The notes under the pieces: generated by a model
What the model was told of the DNA's origin: nothing
Databases searched by the model: none
The model's input: only the letters and a program-made list of their open reading frames with translations
Part shown: piece after piece, positions 1-5,391 of the stretch
How positions within the stretch are numbered: position 1 is the first letter of the stretch
Layout of the letters: the number at the start of each line of letters is the position of its first letter
Position numbers and translations under genes: made by a program
Source of the DNA: Neisseriaceae bacterium
GTDB lineage: Bacteria; Pseudomonadota; Gammaproteobacteria; Burkholderiales; Neisseriaceae
Direction of reading: 5' to 3'
DNA length: 6,896 nt
Assembly (NCBI GenBank): GCA_030151665.1
Contig: JASLDB010000023.1
Location: forward strand, 1 to 6,896

Positions 1-113
1 GTATTAGCAAAAATAGCCCAAATAAAACCGCTGCCAAACAATTTATCCAATTGCTAAAAAGTCCAATGGGACAGAAGGTGTTACAAAAATATGGTTTTGC
101 AACCGTCAATTAA
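1..113 (+). CDS. modA: ModA, periplasmic molybdate-binding protein, C-terminal end only (5' truncated by window)
   Basis: Only the last 36 codons and the TAA stop (111-113) are present; the reading frame enters at base 3. The visible tail contains KQFIQLLKSPMGQKVLQKYGF, here split as an amphipathic helix rich in Q and K followed by QKYGF. A closing helix of this kind ending in K/QYGF is typical of ModA-type class II solute-binding proteins. ModA captures molybdate (or tungstate) in the periplasm and delivers it to ModBC. The fragment alone would not separate ModA from related sulfate or tungstate binding proteins. The assignment rests on modB starting 13 bp downstream and on the Moco genes around it. 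Confidence 0.8.
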   Translation, partial: ISKNSPNKTAAKQFIQLLKSPMGQKVLQKYGFATVN

Positions 114-126
114 ATAAGGAGATGGC

Positions 127-804
127 ATGCAAGGCATTTATGTGGCTTTGTACCTATCATTAAAAGTTGCTTTTTGGGCAACTTTTTTTAACTTGTTTTT
201 GGGTATCGGGTTTGCTTATGTCCTGTCAAAAAAAGGCGGGCGAGCCAAGGTTTTGATTGATGCAATTTTAACCTTGCCCATGGTTTTACCACCGACAGTG
301 ATTGGTTATTATTTGTTGGTGGTGTTTGGTAGCCAAGGATATGTAGGGCAATTTTTACAACAATATTTTCACTTTTCTTTTGTTTTTACATGGCAAGGTG
401 CGGTTTTGGCAGCGACAGTGGTGTCTTTTCCATTGGTTTTTAAACCTGCTTTTACCGCCTTTGAAACTTTGCACCCTGATTATGAGCGTGCAGGCAAAAC
501 TTTGGGCTTGGGGGCTTGGGCACGGTTTTGTTTATTAGTGTTGCCGCTTTGTTGGCCAGCGATTGTGTCAGGCGCGTTATTGGGTTTTGCACGAAGTTTG
601 GGTGAGTTTGGTGCCACTTTGATGATTGCAGGCAGCATAGAAGGCAAAACACAAACCTTATCCATTGCCATTTGGGAAGCAGTACAAGCTGGGCAAGATG
701 ATGTAGCGCAATTGCTCGTGTGGCTTATTTCAGTGGTCAGTTTGTCGATTTTGTTGGGTGTAAATTTTCTTCATTGCCAACAAAAAGAGAGATTGGGGGA
801 ATAA
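127..804 (+). CDS. modB: ModB, molybdate ABC transporter permease
   Basis: This is a 225-residue inner-membrane protein, close to the usual ModB length. It forms the transmembrane channel through which molybdate released by ModA is passed, driven by ModC. Hydrophobic segments lie at roughly residues 5-32, 43-68, 90-108, 134-157 and 195-216. The ModB-typical stretch PMVLPPTVIGYYLL is at 51-64. The cytoplasmic EAA loop that docks on the ATPase is at 119-140 (ERAGKTLGLG, then LVLP). The ATG at 127 is preceded by AAGGAG at 116-121 with a 5-base spacer. An ATG at 122 is out of frame and lies on the Shine-Dalgarno sequence. The gene sits 13 bp after modA, and its TAA stop directly abuts the modC start, so the two are translationally linked. 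Sulfate or tungstate permeases are the closest alternatives, but the Moco context favours molybdate. Confidence 0.95.
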   Translation: MQGIYVALYLSLKVAFWATFFNLFLGIGFAYVLSKKGGRAKVLIDAILTLPMVLPPTVIGYYLLVVFGSQGYVGQFLQQYFHFSFVFTWQGAVLAATVVSFPLVFKPAFTAFETLHPDYERAGKTLGLGAWARFCLLVLPLCWPAIVSGALLGFARSLGEFGATLMIAGSIEGKTQTLSIAIWEAVQAGQDDVAQLLVWLISVVSLSILLGVNFLHCQQKERLGE

Positions 805-1485
805 ATGGTATTTGATATTGCTATCCATAAAACTTTTCAAGGTGCAAAACACAGTCCATTTTCCTTGCAAGTGTCTTTGCAAAGCCAGCAAAACAATATT
901 GCCATTGTCGGGGCTTCGGGTGCAGGCAAGAGTTTATTTTTGCAAAGCTTGTGCGGCATGGTTAAGCCCGATAACGGTTATATTCAGATTCTTGATCAAA
1001 TGTACTACCAAAGCGACAAGCAAGTGGATATCCCTTGTGAAAAAAGGCGTATTGCCTATTTGTTTCAACATTATGCTTTGTTTCCCCATTTGACCGTGGC
1101 ACAGAATGTGGCGGTTGCCATTGAAAAATCGTGGTGGCGCCCCAGTAAAAACAAGGCTGCACAATTGGCATTGCCATGGTTAGAAAAAATGGCGATTGCC
1201 CATTTGGCACACCATTTCCCCATGCAAATATCGGGAGGTCAGCGACAACGGGTGGCTTTGGCACGGGCATTAGCTGGTCAGCCCGATGTTTTGTTATTGG
1301 ATGAGCCATTTTCCGCTTTGAATCACGAATTAAAACAACAAATGCGACAAATGGTTAACTCGGTACTGACAGCAGAAAAAATACCATTTGTAATGGCAAC
1401 ACATGATTATGATGACATTGCCGCATTTGATGCCCAAGTGTGGCAGATGACAGCGGGAAAATTAGATTATTTGAGTGGTAACTAA
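805..1485 (+). CDS. modC: ModC, molybdate ABC transporter ATP-binding protein, short form without TOBE domain
   Basis: This is the cytoplasmic ATPase that energises molybdate uptake through ModB. All nucleotide-binding motifs are present: Walker A GASGAGKS (36-43), Q-loop Q88 in FQHYALFPH, signature ISGGQRQR (142-149), Walker B VLLLDEP (162-168), D-loop SALN (170-173; usually SALD) and the switch histidine in ATHD (H200). At 226 residues it ends soon after the ATPase core. E. coli ModC is about 350 residues, and its C-terminal TOBE/Mop domain binds molybdate; that domain is absent here. The stop codon is followed by ordinary intergenic sequence, so the short form looks native rather than frameshifted. 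The ATG begins immediately after the modB stop, and GGGGGA at 795-800 within modB can serve as ribosome binding site. It could instead be a related anion ATPase, but the operon argues for ModC. Confidence 0.92.
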   Translation: MVFDIAIHKTFQGAKHSPFSLQVSLQSQQNNIAIVGASGAGKSLFLQSLCGMVKPDNGYIQILDQMYYQSDKQVDIPCEKRRIAYLFQHYALFPHLTVAQNVAVAIEKSWWRPSKNKAAQLALPWLEKMAIAHLAHHFPMQISGGQRQRVALARALAGQPDVLLLDEPFSALNHELKQQMRQMVNSVLTAEKIPFVMATHDYDDIAAFDAQVWQMTAGKLDYLSGN

Positions 1486-1542
1486 TCCTTTGCCAAAAAC
1501 ATCTACTTCTTTTGGCTAGGTGGTGGCTATGCTTTTAGTGAA

Positions 1543-1571
1543 GAGTCAAAAAGGGTTGAGATTTCTATAAT
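1543..1571 (+). promoter_or_regulatory. Candidate sigma70 promoter of moaA
   Basis: A perfect TATAAT -10 hexamer lies at 1566-1571, with a poor -35 (GAGTCA, 1543-1548; three of six match) 17 bp upstream. Transcription would begin near 1578, about 25 bases before the moaA ATG. This leader is too short for a Moco riboswitch. Read-through from modABC is also possible because no clear terminator separates them. The weak -35 may mean an activator is needed, but no recognisable ModE-type palindrome is visible in the 118-bp gap. Confidence 0.5.
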
Positions 1572-1603
1572 AAAAGCTTAATAGGGAGTAAAAGGATAGG
1601 GCA

Positions 1604-2581
1604 ATGAAACTCTTAGACCGATATGGTCGCAGTATTGATTATGTGCGTATTTCGATTACAGATCGCTGCGATTTGCGTTGTGGTTATTGTATTCCTGAAG
1701 GCTTTAAGGCATTTGATCAATCTGCTAACTGGTTAAGCCCTGAGGAAATCTTTCGCATTGCCAAAGCTTTTACTGCATTGGGAACACGCAAATTCCGTAT
1801 CACGGGTGGAGAGCCTTTGCTGCGTTCTGGAGTGGTTGATTTAATTGGTAATATTGCCAGTTTGGATCAAGTTGATGATGTTTCGTTAACCACCAATGGC
1901 ACGCAATTATCCCGTTTTGCCAAACCACTATTTGATGCTGGCTTAAATCGTATTAATGTCAGCTTGGATTCTTTGCGTGAGCAATGTGTGCAAACGATTA
2001 CGGGTAAAAATAGCTTGCAATCGGTTATTCGAGGCTTAGAAGAAGCCAAACGCCATGGTTTTAAACAAATTAAAATCAATATGGTGCCTTTGGCAGGCAT
2101 TAACCAAGAAGACATTGAGCCGATGATTGCTTTTTGTATTGAAAATGGTTTTATTTTGAGCCTCATTGAAGTCATGCCCATGGGTGATTCTGCTCGCCGT
2201 TTTCAAGCCATCCATCTGCCTGAAATACTCAATCGCCTGATTGATCAATACCAATTACAGCAAACAGATGCCGTGTTTGGCAATGGCCCAGCCCGTTATT
2301 GGCGAAGCTTAGACAATGATTTCAAACTGGGTTTGATTACGCCCATGTCGCAGCACTTTTGTGAAACATGCAACCGTGTTCGCTTGTCTTCTGATGGCAC
2401 CATTTATACCTGTCTTGGACACGAGCACAATTATCCTTTGAAGCCTTTGTTGCGAGCAGGTTGTAGTGATGAGGCATTACAAGCGGCGATTGTTGAAGCC
2501 ATTCAATTAAAGCCTGAAAAACATGAATTCAATGAGAAACCTGAAAAAATTATACGCATTATGGCCAAAACAGGTGGTTAA
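1604..2581 (+). CDS. moaA: MoaA, GTP 3',8-cyclase (radical SAM, Moco biosynthesis step 1)
   Basis: This cytoplasmic radical-SAM enzyme converts GTP to 3',8-cyclo-7,8-dihydro-GTP, which MoaC turns into cyclic pyranopterin monophosphate. The 325 residues are normal for the family. The N-terminal cluster motif CxxxCxxC is C22-C26-C29 (RCDLRCGYC). The SAM-binding GGEPLLR is at 68-74, and TNGTQL lies at 97-102. The second, substrate-binding Fe-S cluster uses C253, C256 and C270 (CETCNRVRLSSDG, CxxC-x13-C). The protein ends in the conserved GG pair (324-325), which is required for catalysis in MoaA. The ATG has AAGGA at 1592-1596 with a 7-base spacer. It lies 118 bp after modC on the same strand. 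Its partners moaC, moaD and moaE are not in the window. Confidence 0.97.
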   Translation: MKLLDRYGRSIDYVRISITDRCDLRCGYCIPEGFKAFDQSANWLSPEEIFRIAKAFTALGTRKFRITGGEPLLRSGVVDLIGNIASLDQVDDVSLTTNGTQLSRFAKPLFDAGLNRINVSLDSLREQCVQTITGKNSLQSVIRGLEEAKRHGFKQIKINMVPLAGINQEDIEPMIAFCIENGFILSLIEVMPMGDSARRFQAIHLPEILNRLIDQYQLQQTDAVFGNGPARYWRSLDNDFKLGLITPMSQHFCETCNRVRLSSDGTIYTCLGHEHNYPLKPLLRAGCSDEALQAAIVEAIQLKPEKHEFNEKPEKIIRIMAKTGG

Positions 2582-2622
2582 TAAGGTGTTAATGGTATCA
2601 GTTAAAAATGTTTGAAAAACAA

Positions 2623-2651
2623 TTGACTTAACACATTTTATTTTGTAAAAC
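2623..2651 (+). promoter_or_regulatory. Candidate sigma70 promoter of the small exported-protein gene
   Basis: TTGACT (2623-2628, five of six to the -35 consensus) is separated by 17 bp from TAAAAC (2646-2651, four of six to the -10 consensus). The start site would fall near 2658, about 30 bases before the chosen ATG at 2690. This suggests the gene is transcribed separately from moaA. No GC-rich stem with a T-run is visible between moaA and this promoter, so read-through from moaA cannot be excluded. Confidence 0.45.
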
Positions 2652-2689
2652 CATGGGTTGATTTTGTGATGAGTGTGAAGAGGCGCATG

Positions 2690-3187
2690 ATGACACAACG
2701 ATTTAGAATGGTATTGCTGGGCTATTGCTTATTGTTTGCATCCATCATTGTGTTTGGGTCTGAGCCTATACTTACTAAACCAAGCGTGGTGGATCAAATG
2801 GTTGTTATGTCGCAGAAGGACAAAACAGCAACAAACATTGCCATCATGCTCAGTGGTGAGTCGGAAGAAAATAAGGTTTTTTTACTACAAGTTAATGGCA
2901 AATTCTACCCCAAATTTTTTGAAGATTTTGATTCTATTCATGATGTGCAATTGCGTTCCTACCCAAATGGGTTTTGCATCGACATTGAAAATGGTGCGAA
3001 TTACACGCGAAGTAGCAAGGTATTTTTTAAAATAGAATCCAAGCAAAGTATTCGCTTAGAGAAGATCGAAACGTACATTCCCAGAATGAGCAAGGGTTAC
3101 GAAGAGTACACCCGTTACGAATTTCAAGAGATTGATGACTTTTTACTGGAAAATGTTAAGGCTGATTCTATATTGTTTGGCATGTAA
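2690..3187 (+). CDS. Hypothetical protein with signal-peptide-like N-terminus
   Basis: I do not recognise this 165-residue protein. From the chosen ATG it has a short basic start (TQRFR), a hydrophobic core at residues 7-23 (MVLLGYCLLFASIIVFG), and a plausible signal peptidase I site after VFG (residue 23). The cysteine at 13 does not sit in a lipobox. The mature part is polar, with alternating beta-like stretches such as KVFLLQVNGKFYPKFF (62-77) and VFFKIE (111-116), and many acidic residues near the end. This fits a small secreted, periplasmic or single-anchor protein. Start choice: in-frame starts exist at GTG 2666, ATG 2669, ATG 2687 and ATG 2690. AGAGG at 2679-2683 is 6 bases from 2690 but only 3 from 2687, and the 2690 start gives the best signal peptide. 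It lies 108 bp after moaA with its own candidate promoter. Nothing links it chemically to molybdenum. Confidence 0.75.
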   Translation: MTQRFRMVLLGYCLLFASIIVFGSEPILTKPSVVDQMVVMSQKDKTATNIAIMLSGESEENKVFLLQVNGKFYPKFFEDFDSIHDVQLRSYPNGFCIDIENGANYTRSSKVFFKIESKQSIRLEKIETYIPRMSKGYEEYTRYEFQEIDDFLLENVKADSILFGM

Positions 3188-3191
3188 ATTT

Positions 3192-3379
3192 GTTTGGTCT
3201 GATGGTTTTTTTGGGTTAAGACTGTCAATTATTGTGCAAAAGTAAGTAGGAGAAGTGGGAGTTTTGGTGCAAAACTGCGGCATTCCTGTTTGATGTCTAC
3301 ACTTCAAGCAATAACCCTCCCAACGACGACTTGTCTTTTTCTCTCAACAATCACACCAGTGTCTGATTCATTAAAGCAT
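3192..3379 (+). repeat. Left flank of the tetR-MFS cassette: diverged direct-repeat copy, otherwise non-coding
   Basis: Between the stop of the small exported-protein gene and the end of tetR there is no gene. This stretch shares blocks, in the same order and orientation, with the sequence just after the transporter gene. They are GTTTGG-TCTGATGG (3192-3205), CAATTA (3226-3231), and CAACAA (3345-3350) followed 18 bases later by CATTAAAGCAT (3369-3379). The first block starts 4 bases after the upstream gene's stop, as it does (5 bases) after the transporter stop at the other end. The last block overlaps the first base of the tetR stop codon. Sequence between the blocks is mostly dissimilar, and this copy is about 90 bp longer. 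It also contains a 7-bp hairpin, AGTTTTG-GTG-CAAAACT (3260-3276), without a T-run. Confidence 0.4.
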
Positions 3380-3942
3380 CATTTGCTGTTGGTTAGCAGA
3401 GCGTCAACCCACTCTGTAATCTTATCTTTTGTTAGTGATTCAGTGTCAAAAAGGATATGAAATATAATTGGGGAAACAATGAAATTGATGATTAAATCGT
3501 TGTTGATTGTTTTCTCATTACGATTCAAGGCGAGCGTATTAATTTGATCAAGCTGTTCTCCTATCATGGATGTACATTTTGATGCCGCCTCTCCAGCTTT
3601 TACGTAAACAATTTCCCTTAGCATACCAACGCCTGTTGGTGAGCTCATTTCCTCATAATATTGCTCAACCCATTCTCGTAGATTTGCTTCATAGCTACCT
3701 AAATCCTTAGGGATTGTTTCAGGATGCAATTTCTTGACAGCCACGTCTGCAAGAAGGCGATTAACATCCCCCCAACGTCGATATATTGTTGAGGGTGGGA
3801 CACCAGCTAATTCAGCTATTTCATACACGGAAATGTCATTAGGCGACTTTGTTTTCAATAAGCCATCAACAGCTTCATAAACTGCTTTTTGTATTTTAGC
3901 GCTTCTACCGCCAGTTCTTATTGCTTTAGTGGAAATTTTCAT
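3379..3942 (-). CDS. TetR/AcrR-family transcriptional regulator
   Basis: This 187-residue protein is a typical one-domain-plus-ligand-pocket TetR repressor. The N-terminal helix-turn-helix lies at about residues 37-58 (ISVYEIAELAGV, then PPSTIYRRWGD), and the RRW-x-D-xxxLLADV pattern that follows is common in the AcrR-like group. Residues 80-187 are a divergent all-helical ligand-binding region whose inducer cannot be read from sequence. It is divergently transcribed from the MFS transporter with a 93-bp shared control region, the classic arrangement in which the regulator represses itself and the pump. The Shine-Dalgarno sequence is poor, suggesting low expression. ATA codes 6 of 18 isoleucines, and AGA/AGG occurs three times. 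moaA has 2 ATA codons in about 30 isoleucines and no AGA/AGG. The pair therefore looks horizontally acquired. Confidence 0.92.
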   Translation of the reverse strand: MKISTKAIRTGGRSAKIQKAVYEAVDGLLKTKSPNDISVYEIAELAGVPPSTIYRRWGDVNRLLADVAVKKLHPETIPKDLGSYEANLREWVEQYYEEMSSPTGVGMLREIVYVKAGEAASKCTSMIGEQLDQINTLALNRNEKTINNDLIINFIVSPIIFHILFDTESLTKDKITEWVDALLTNSK

Positions 3943-3968
3943 TTTGGATTAATCTTTAAATAGTTAAT

Positions 3969-3981
3969 GCAATAATATTGC
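3969..3981. promoter_or_regulatory. Operator-like palindrome O1 (likely TetR-family repressor site)
   Basis: GCAATA-A-TATTGC is a perfect 13-base odd palindrome with 6-bp arms. It lies between the divergent genes, on the candidate -10 of tetR and touching the candidate -35 of the transporter. TetR-family repressors bind short palindromes in exactly such positions. That this repressor uses the site is inferred from its position. Confidence 0.5.
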
Positions 3982-4000
3982 GTTTAAGACTGTATTTCTA
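3972..4000 (-). promoter_or_regulatory. Candidate promoter of tetR
   Basis: Read on the minus strand, TAGAAA (4000-3995, four of six to TTGACA) is followed after 17 bp by TATTAT (3977-3972, five of six to TATAAT). The -10 lies inside the palindrome at 3969-3981, so a bound repressor would block it, consistent with autorepression. The leader before the tetR ATG would be about 23 bases. Confidence 0.4.
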
Positions 4001-4006
4001 TATTAT
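3978..4006 (+). promoter_or_regulatory. Candidate promoter of the MFS transporter gene
   Basis: TTGCGT (3978-3983, three of six to the -35 consensus), a 17-bp spacer, and TATTAT (4001-4006, five of six to the -10 consensus). The predicted start is near 4013, about 23 bases before the transporter ATG. The -35 overlaps the first operator-like palindrome, and the start site falls within the second operator-like site. Confidence 0.45.
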
Positions 4007-4007
4007 A

Positions 4008-4020
4008 GCATTTTTGTTGC
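4008..4020. promoter_or_regulatory. Operator-like site O2, second copy resembling O1
   Basis: GCATTTTTGTTGC shares the GCA-N7-TGC frame with O1 and matches it at 9 of 13 positions. It is an imperfect palindrome covering the predicted transporter start site. The outer flanks also mirror each other: TTAATGCAA (3964-3972) at O1 is the exact reverse complement of TTGCATTAA (4017-4025) at O2. The centres of O1 and O2 are 39 bp apart. It is weaker than O1 and may be a secondary site. Confidence 0.35.
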
Positions 4021-4035
4021 ATTAAGGATTGTCGA

Positions 4036-5244
4036 ATGTCCGCCTTTTGTTTTCATAAGTTTAGTAATAAACACAGCTTTATTTACTTTTCTCTTACATT
4101 TATGCTGATATTAGCTGCAGCGAGTGCCCCAACACCGTTATATCAACTCTTTCAGTCTGAATTTCATTTTTCTACATTAATGTTGACGCTAATATTTTCT
4201 GTTTACGCGCTGTCATTACTAGGGACTTTACTTATCGCTGGATCGATTTCTGATTATGTCGGGAGAAAACCTGTCGTTTTGGCATCATTGTGTCTGATGA
4301 TATTGGCTATGATGACATTTTATTTTTCAAATTCTACAAGTCACCTTCTGTTTGCTCGCACTGCACAAGGCATTGGAACAGCATTAGCAACATCCACACT
4401 GTGCGCAATCATCATTGAGATTGACGAAAAAAAAGGCGCTAAAGTAAATAGCTTCGCACCCATGACTGGTATGGGATTGGGAATGATTATTACATGCTCG
4501 GTATTTACATTTACTCAGACTCCGTTGAAAACGGTTTTTTTGGTATTAATAATCCTTATGGTATGCGCTTTATTGTTTTTATCTTTTACGACGGAAACTG
4601 CTTGTTCAAAAAAAGGTGCGTTGAAATCACTAAGAGCGTCTATTTGTATCCCTAAAGGATCACGCAATAAACTAGCAGCTATTTCGCCTATAAATATTGC
4701 ATTATGGATGTTAAGTGGATTTTATCTATCTTTGATGCCTTCACTAATCTTAGATTCGATTGAAAATACAAATATATGGGTGAATGGCTCAGCTTTTTTA
4801 ATGCTGACTTTATTTGCCTCTGGGGCAACATTGATTGCAGAAAAAATAAAACATGCGATGTTGATAGGCATAGTGCTTTTATTATTTGGGGTCACACTCA
4901 TATTAAGTGGTGTTAATCAAAGTATCGCCATACTAATATTGATGGGGAGCATGAGCTCGGGAATAGGATTTGGGTATTGTTTTATGAATGAACTCTCTTT
5001 TTTATTAAAAGGTGTTGATTTTAAAGCCAAGGGAGAGTTAATTACTGTATTTTATATCGAAAGCTACCTAGCCTTTTGTATTCCAATTATTTTGACAAGT
5101 TTAGCGATGAATATCTTCAATATATCATTGGTTAGTGCGGCGAATTTGTATGGCGTATTCATTATGGTTTTATTGATATCTGCATTAATCATATATCTAA
5201 AAATTTCCAACTATGCTGCAATTGACTGGATTGATGCGCAATAG
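4036..5244 (+). CDS. Major facilitator superfamily (MFS) transporter, substrate unknown
   Basis: This 402-residue integral inner-membrane protein has the size of a standard 12-helix MFS carrier, most likely a proton-coupled exporter. The N-terminal cytoplasmic start is followed by helix 1 (about 17-35) ending in ASAPTPLYQLFQ, a sequence typical of a group of drug-efflux-like MFS proteins often next to TetR genes. Motif A, between helices 2 and 3, is GSISDYVGRKP (69-79), with D73, G76, R77 and K78. RTAQGIGTAL (108-117) matches the motif B region, with R108. A basic cytoplasmic loop (about 191-212) separates the two halves. The ATG has AAGGA at 4024-4028 with a 7-base spacer. ATA encodes 16 of about 46 isoleucines, far more than in the Moco genes. 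It is probably repressed by the divergent TetR protein. Drug, metabolite or other efflux roles cannot be told apart. Confidence 0.93.
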   Translation: MSAFCFHKFSNKHSFIYFSLTFMLILAAASAPTPLYQLFQSEFHFSTLMLTLIFSVYALSLLGTLLIAGSISDYVGRKPVVLASLCLMILAMMTFYFSNSTSHLLFARTAQGIGTALATSTLCAIIIEIDEKKGAKVNSFAPMTGMGLGMIITCSVFTFTQTPLKTVFLVLIILMVCALLFLSFTTETACSKKGALKSLRASICIPKGSRNKLAAISPINIALWMLSGFYLSLMPSLILDSIENTNIWVNGSAFLMLTLFASGATLIAEKIKHAMLIGIVLLLFGVTLILSGVNQSIAILILMGSMSSGIGFGYCFMNELSFLLKGVDFKAKGELITVFYIESYLAFCIPIILTSLAMNIFNISLVSAANLYGVFIMVLLISALIIYLKISNYAAIDWIDAQ

Positions 5245-5249
5245 CGCTC

Positions 5250-5349
5250 GTTTGGATCTGATGGATGAAAAAAGAATAGGTATTGCAATTAGCCTATTGT
5301 ATAAGTGGAAAACACAACAAATACTAGACCTTAATTGACATTAAAGCAT
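5250..5349 (+). repeat. Right flank of the tetR-MFS cassette: second diverged direct-repeat copy
   Basis: This is the counterpart of the stretch at 3192-3379. GTTTGGATCTGATGG (5250-5264) differs from the left block by one inserted A. CAATTA (5286-5291) follows at nearly the same distance (21 against 20 bases after GATGG). CAACAA (5315-5320) is again exactly 18 bases before CATTAAAGCAT (5339-5349). The last block is also the outer arm of the shared terminator. Three co-linear blocks, one with identical internal spacing, are hard to attribute to chance. The sequence between them is too diverged for certainty. Confidence 0.4.
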
Positions 5350-5391
5350 TAAAAAAGCCGCGGTTGCCGCGGCTTTTTTAATGCTTTAATG
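5339..5391. terminator. Bidirectional intrinsic terminator with a 25-bp perfect stem
   Basis: The arms 5339-5363 and 5367-5391 are perfectly complementary around a 3-base loop (TTG). The core is GCCGCGG-TTG-CCGCGGC, bordered by a run of six A on the left and six T on the right. Each strand therefore ends in a U-tract after a GC-rich hairpin. It terminates the MFS transporter transcript from the left and the moeA-mog transcript from the right. The outer right arm overlaps the mog stop codon (5386-5388) and last histidine codon. The A/T outer pairs extend the stem well beyond what termination needs. Confidence 0.93.

Noticed and set aside
1492..1516. Hairpin GCCAAAA / TTTTGGC after modC as a terminator
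   Set aside because: The stem has 7 bp, mostly A/T, an 11-base loop and no following T-run, so it is unlikely to stop transcription.
1486..1603. Moco riboswitch or ModE operator before moaA
   Set aside because: With the candidate promoter at 1566-1571 the leader is only about 25 bases, and I could find no ModE-like palindrome. A covariance-model search for the Moco RNA over 1486-1603 would settle it.
2666..2668. GTG start adding eight residues to the small exported protein
   Set aside because: There is no Shine-Dalgarno sequence before it, and the AGAGG at 2679-2683 fits the ATG at 2690. The extra basic residues are not needed for the signal peptide.
3260..3276. AGTTTTG-GTG-CAAAACT hairpin between the exported-protein gene and tetR
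   Set aside because: There is no T-run on either strand, so it is not an intrinsic terminator. No adjacent promoter makes it an obvious operator.
5275..5298. AATAGG / CCTATT inverted repeat with ATTGCAAT inside, after the transporter gene
   Set aside because: The 6-bp arms are short, no T-run follows, and the strong terminator lies just downstream. The resemblance of ATTGCAAT to the operator motif is probably chance in AT-rich DNA.
5335..5340. Perfect TTGACA -35 hexamer after the transporter gene
   Set aside because: The position 17 bp downstream is the GC-rich terminator core (CCGCGG) with no -10-like hexamer, and transcription would run at once into the terminator and antisense to mog.
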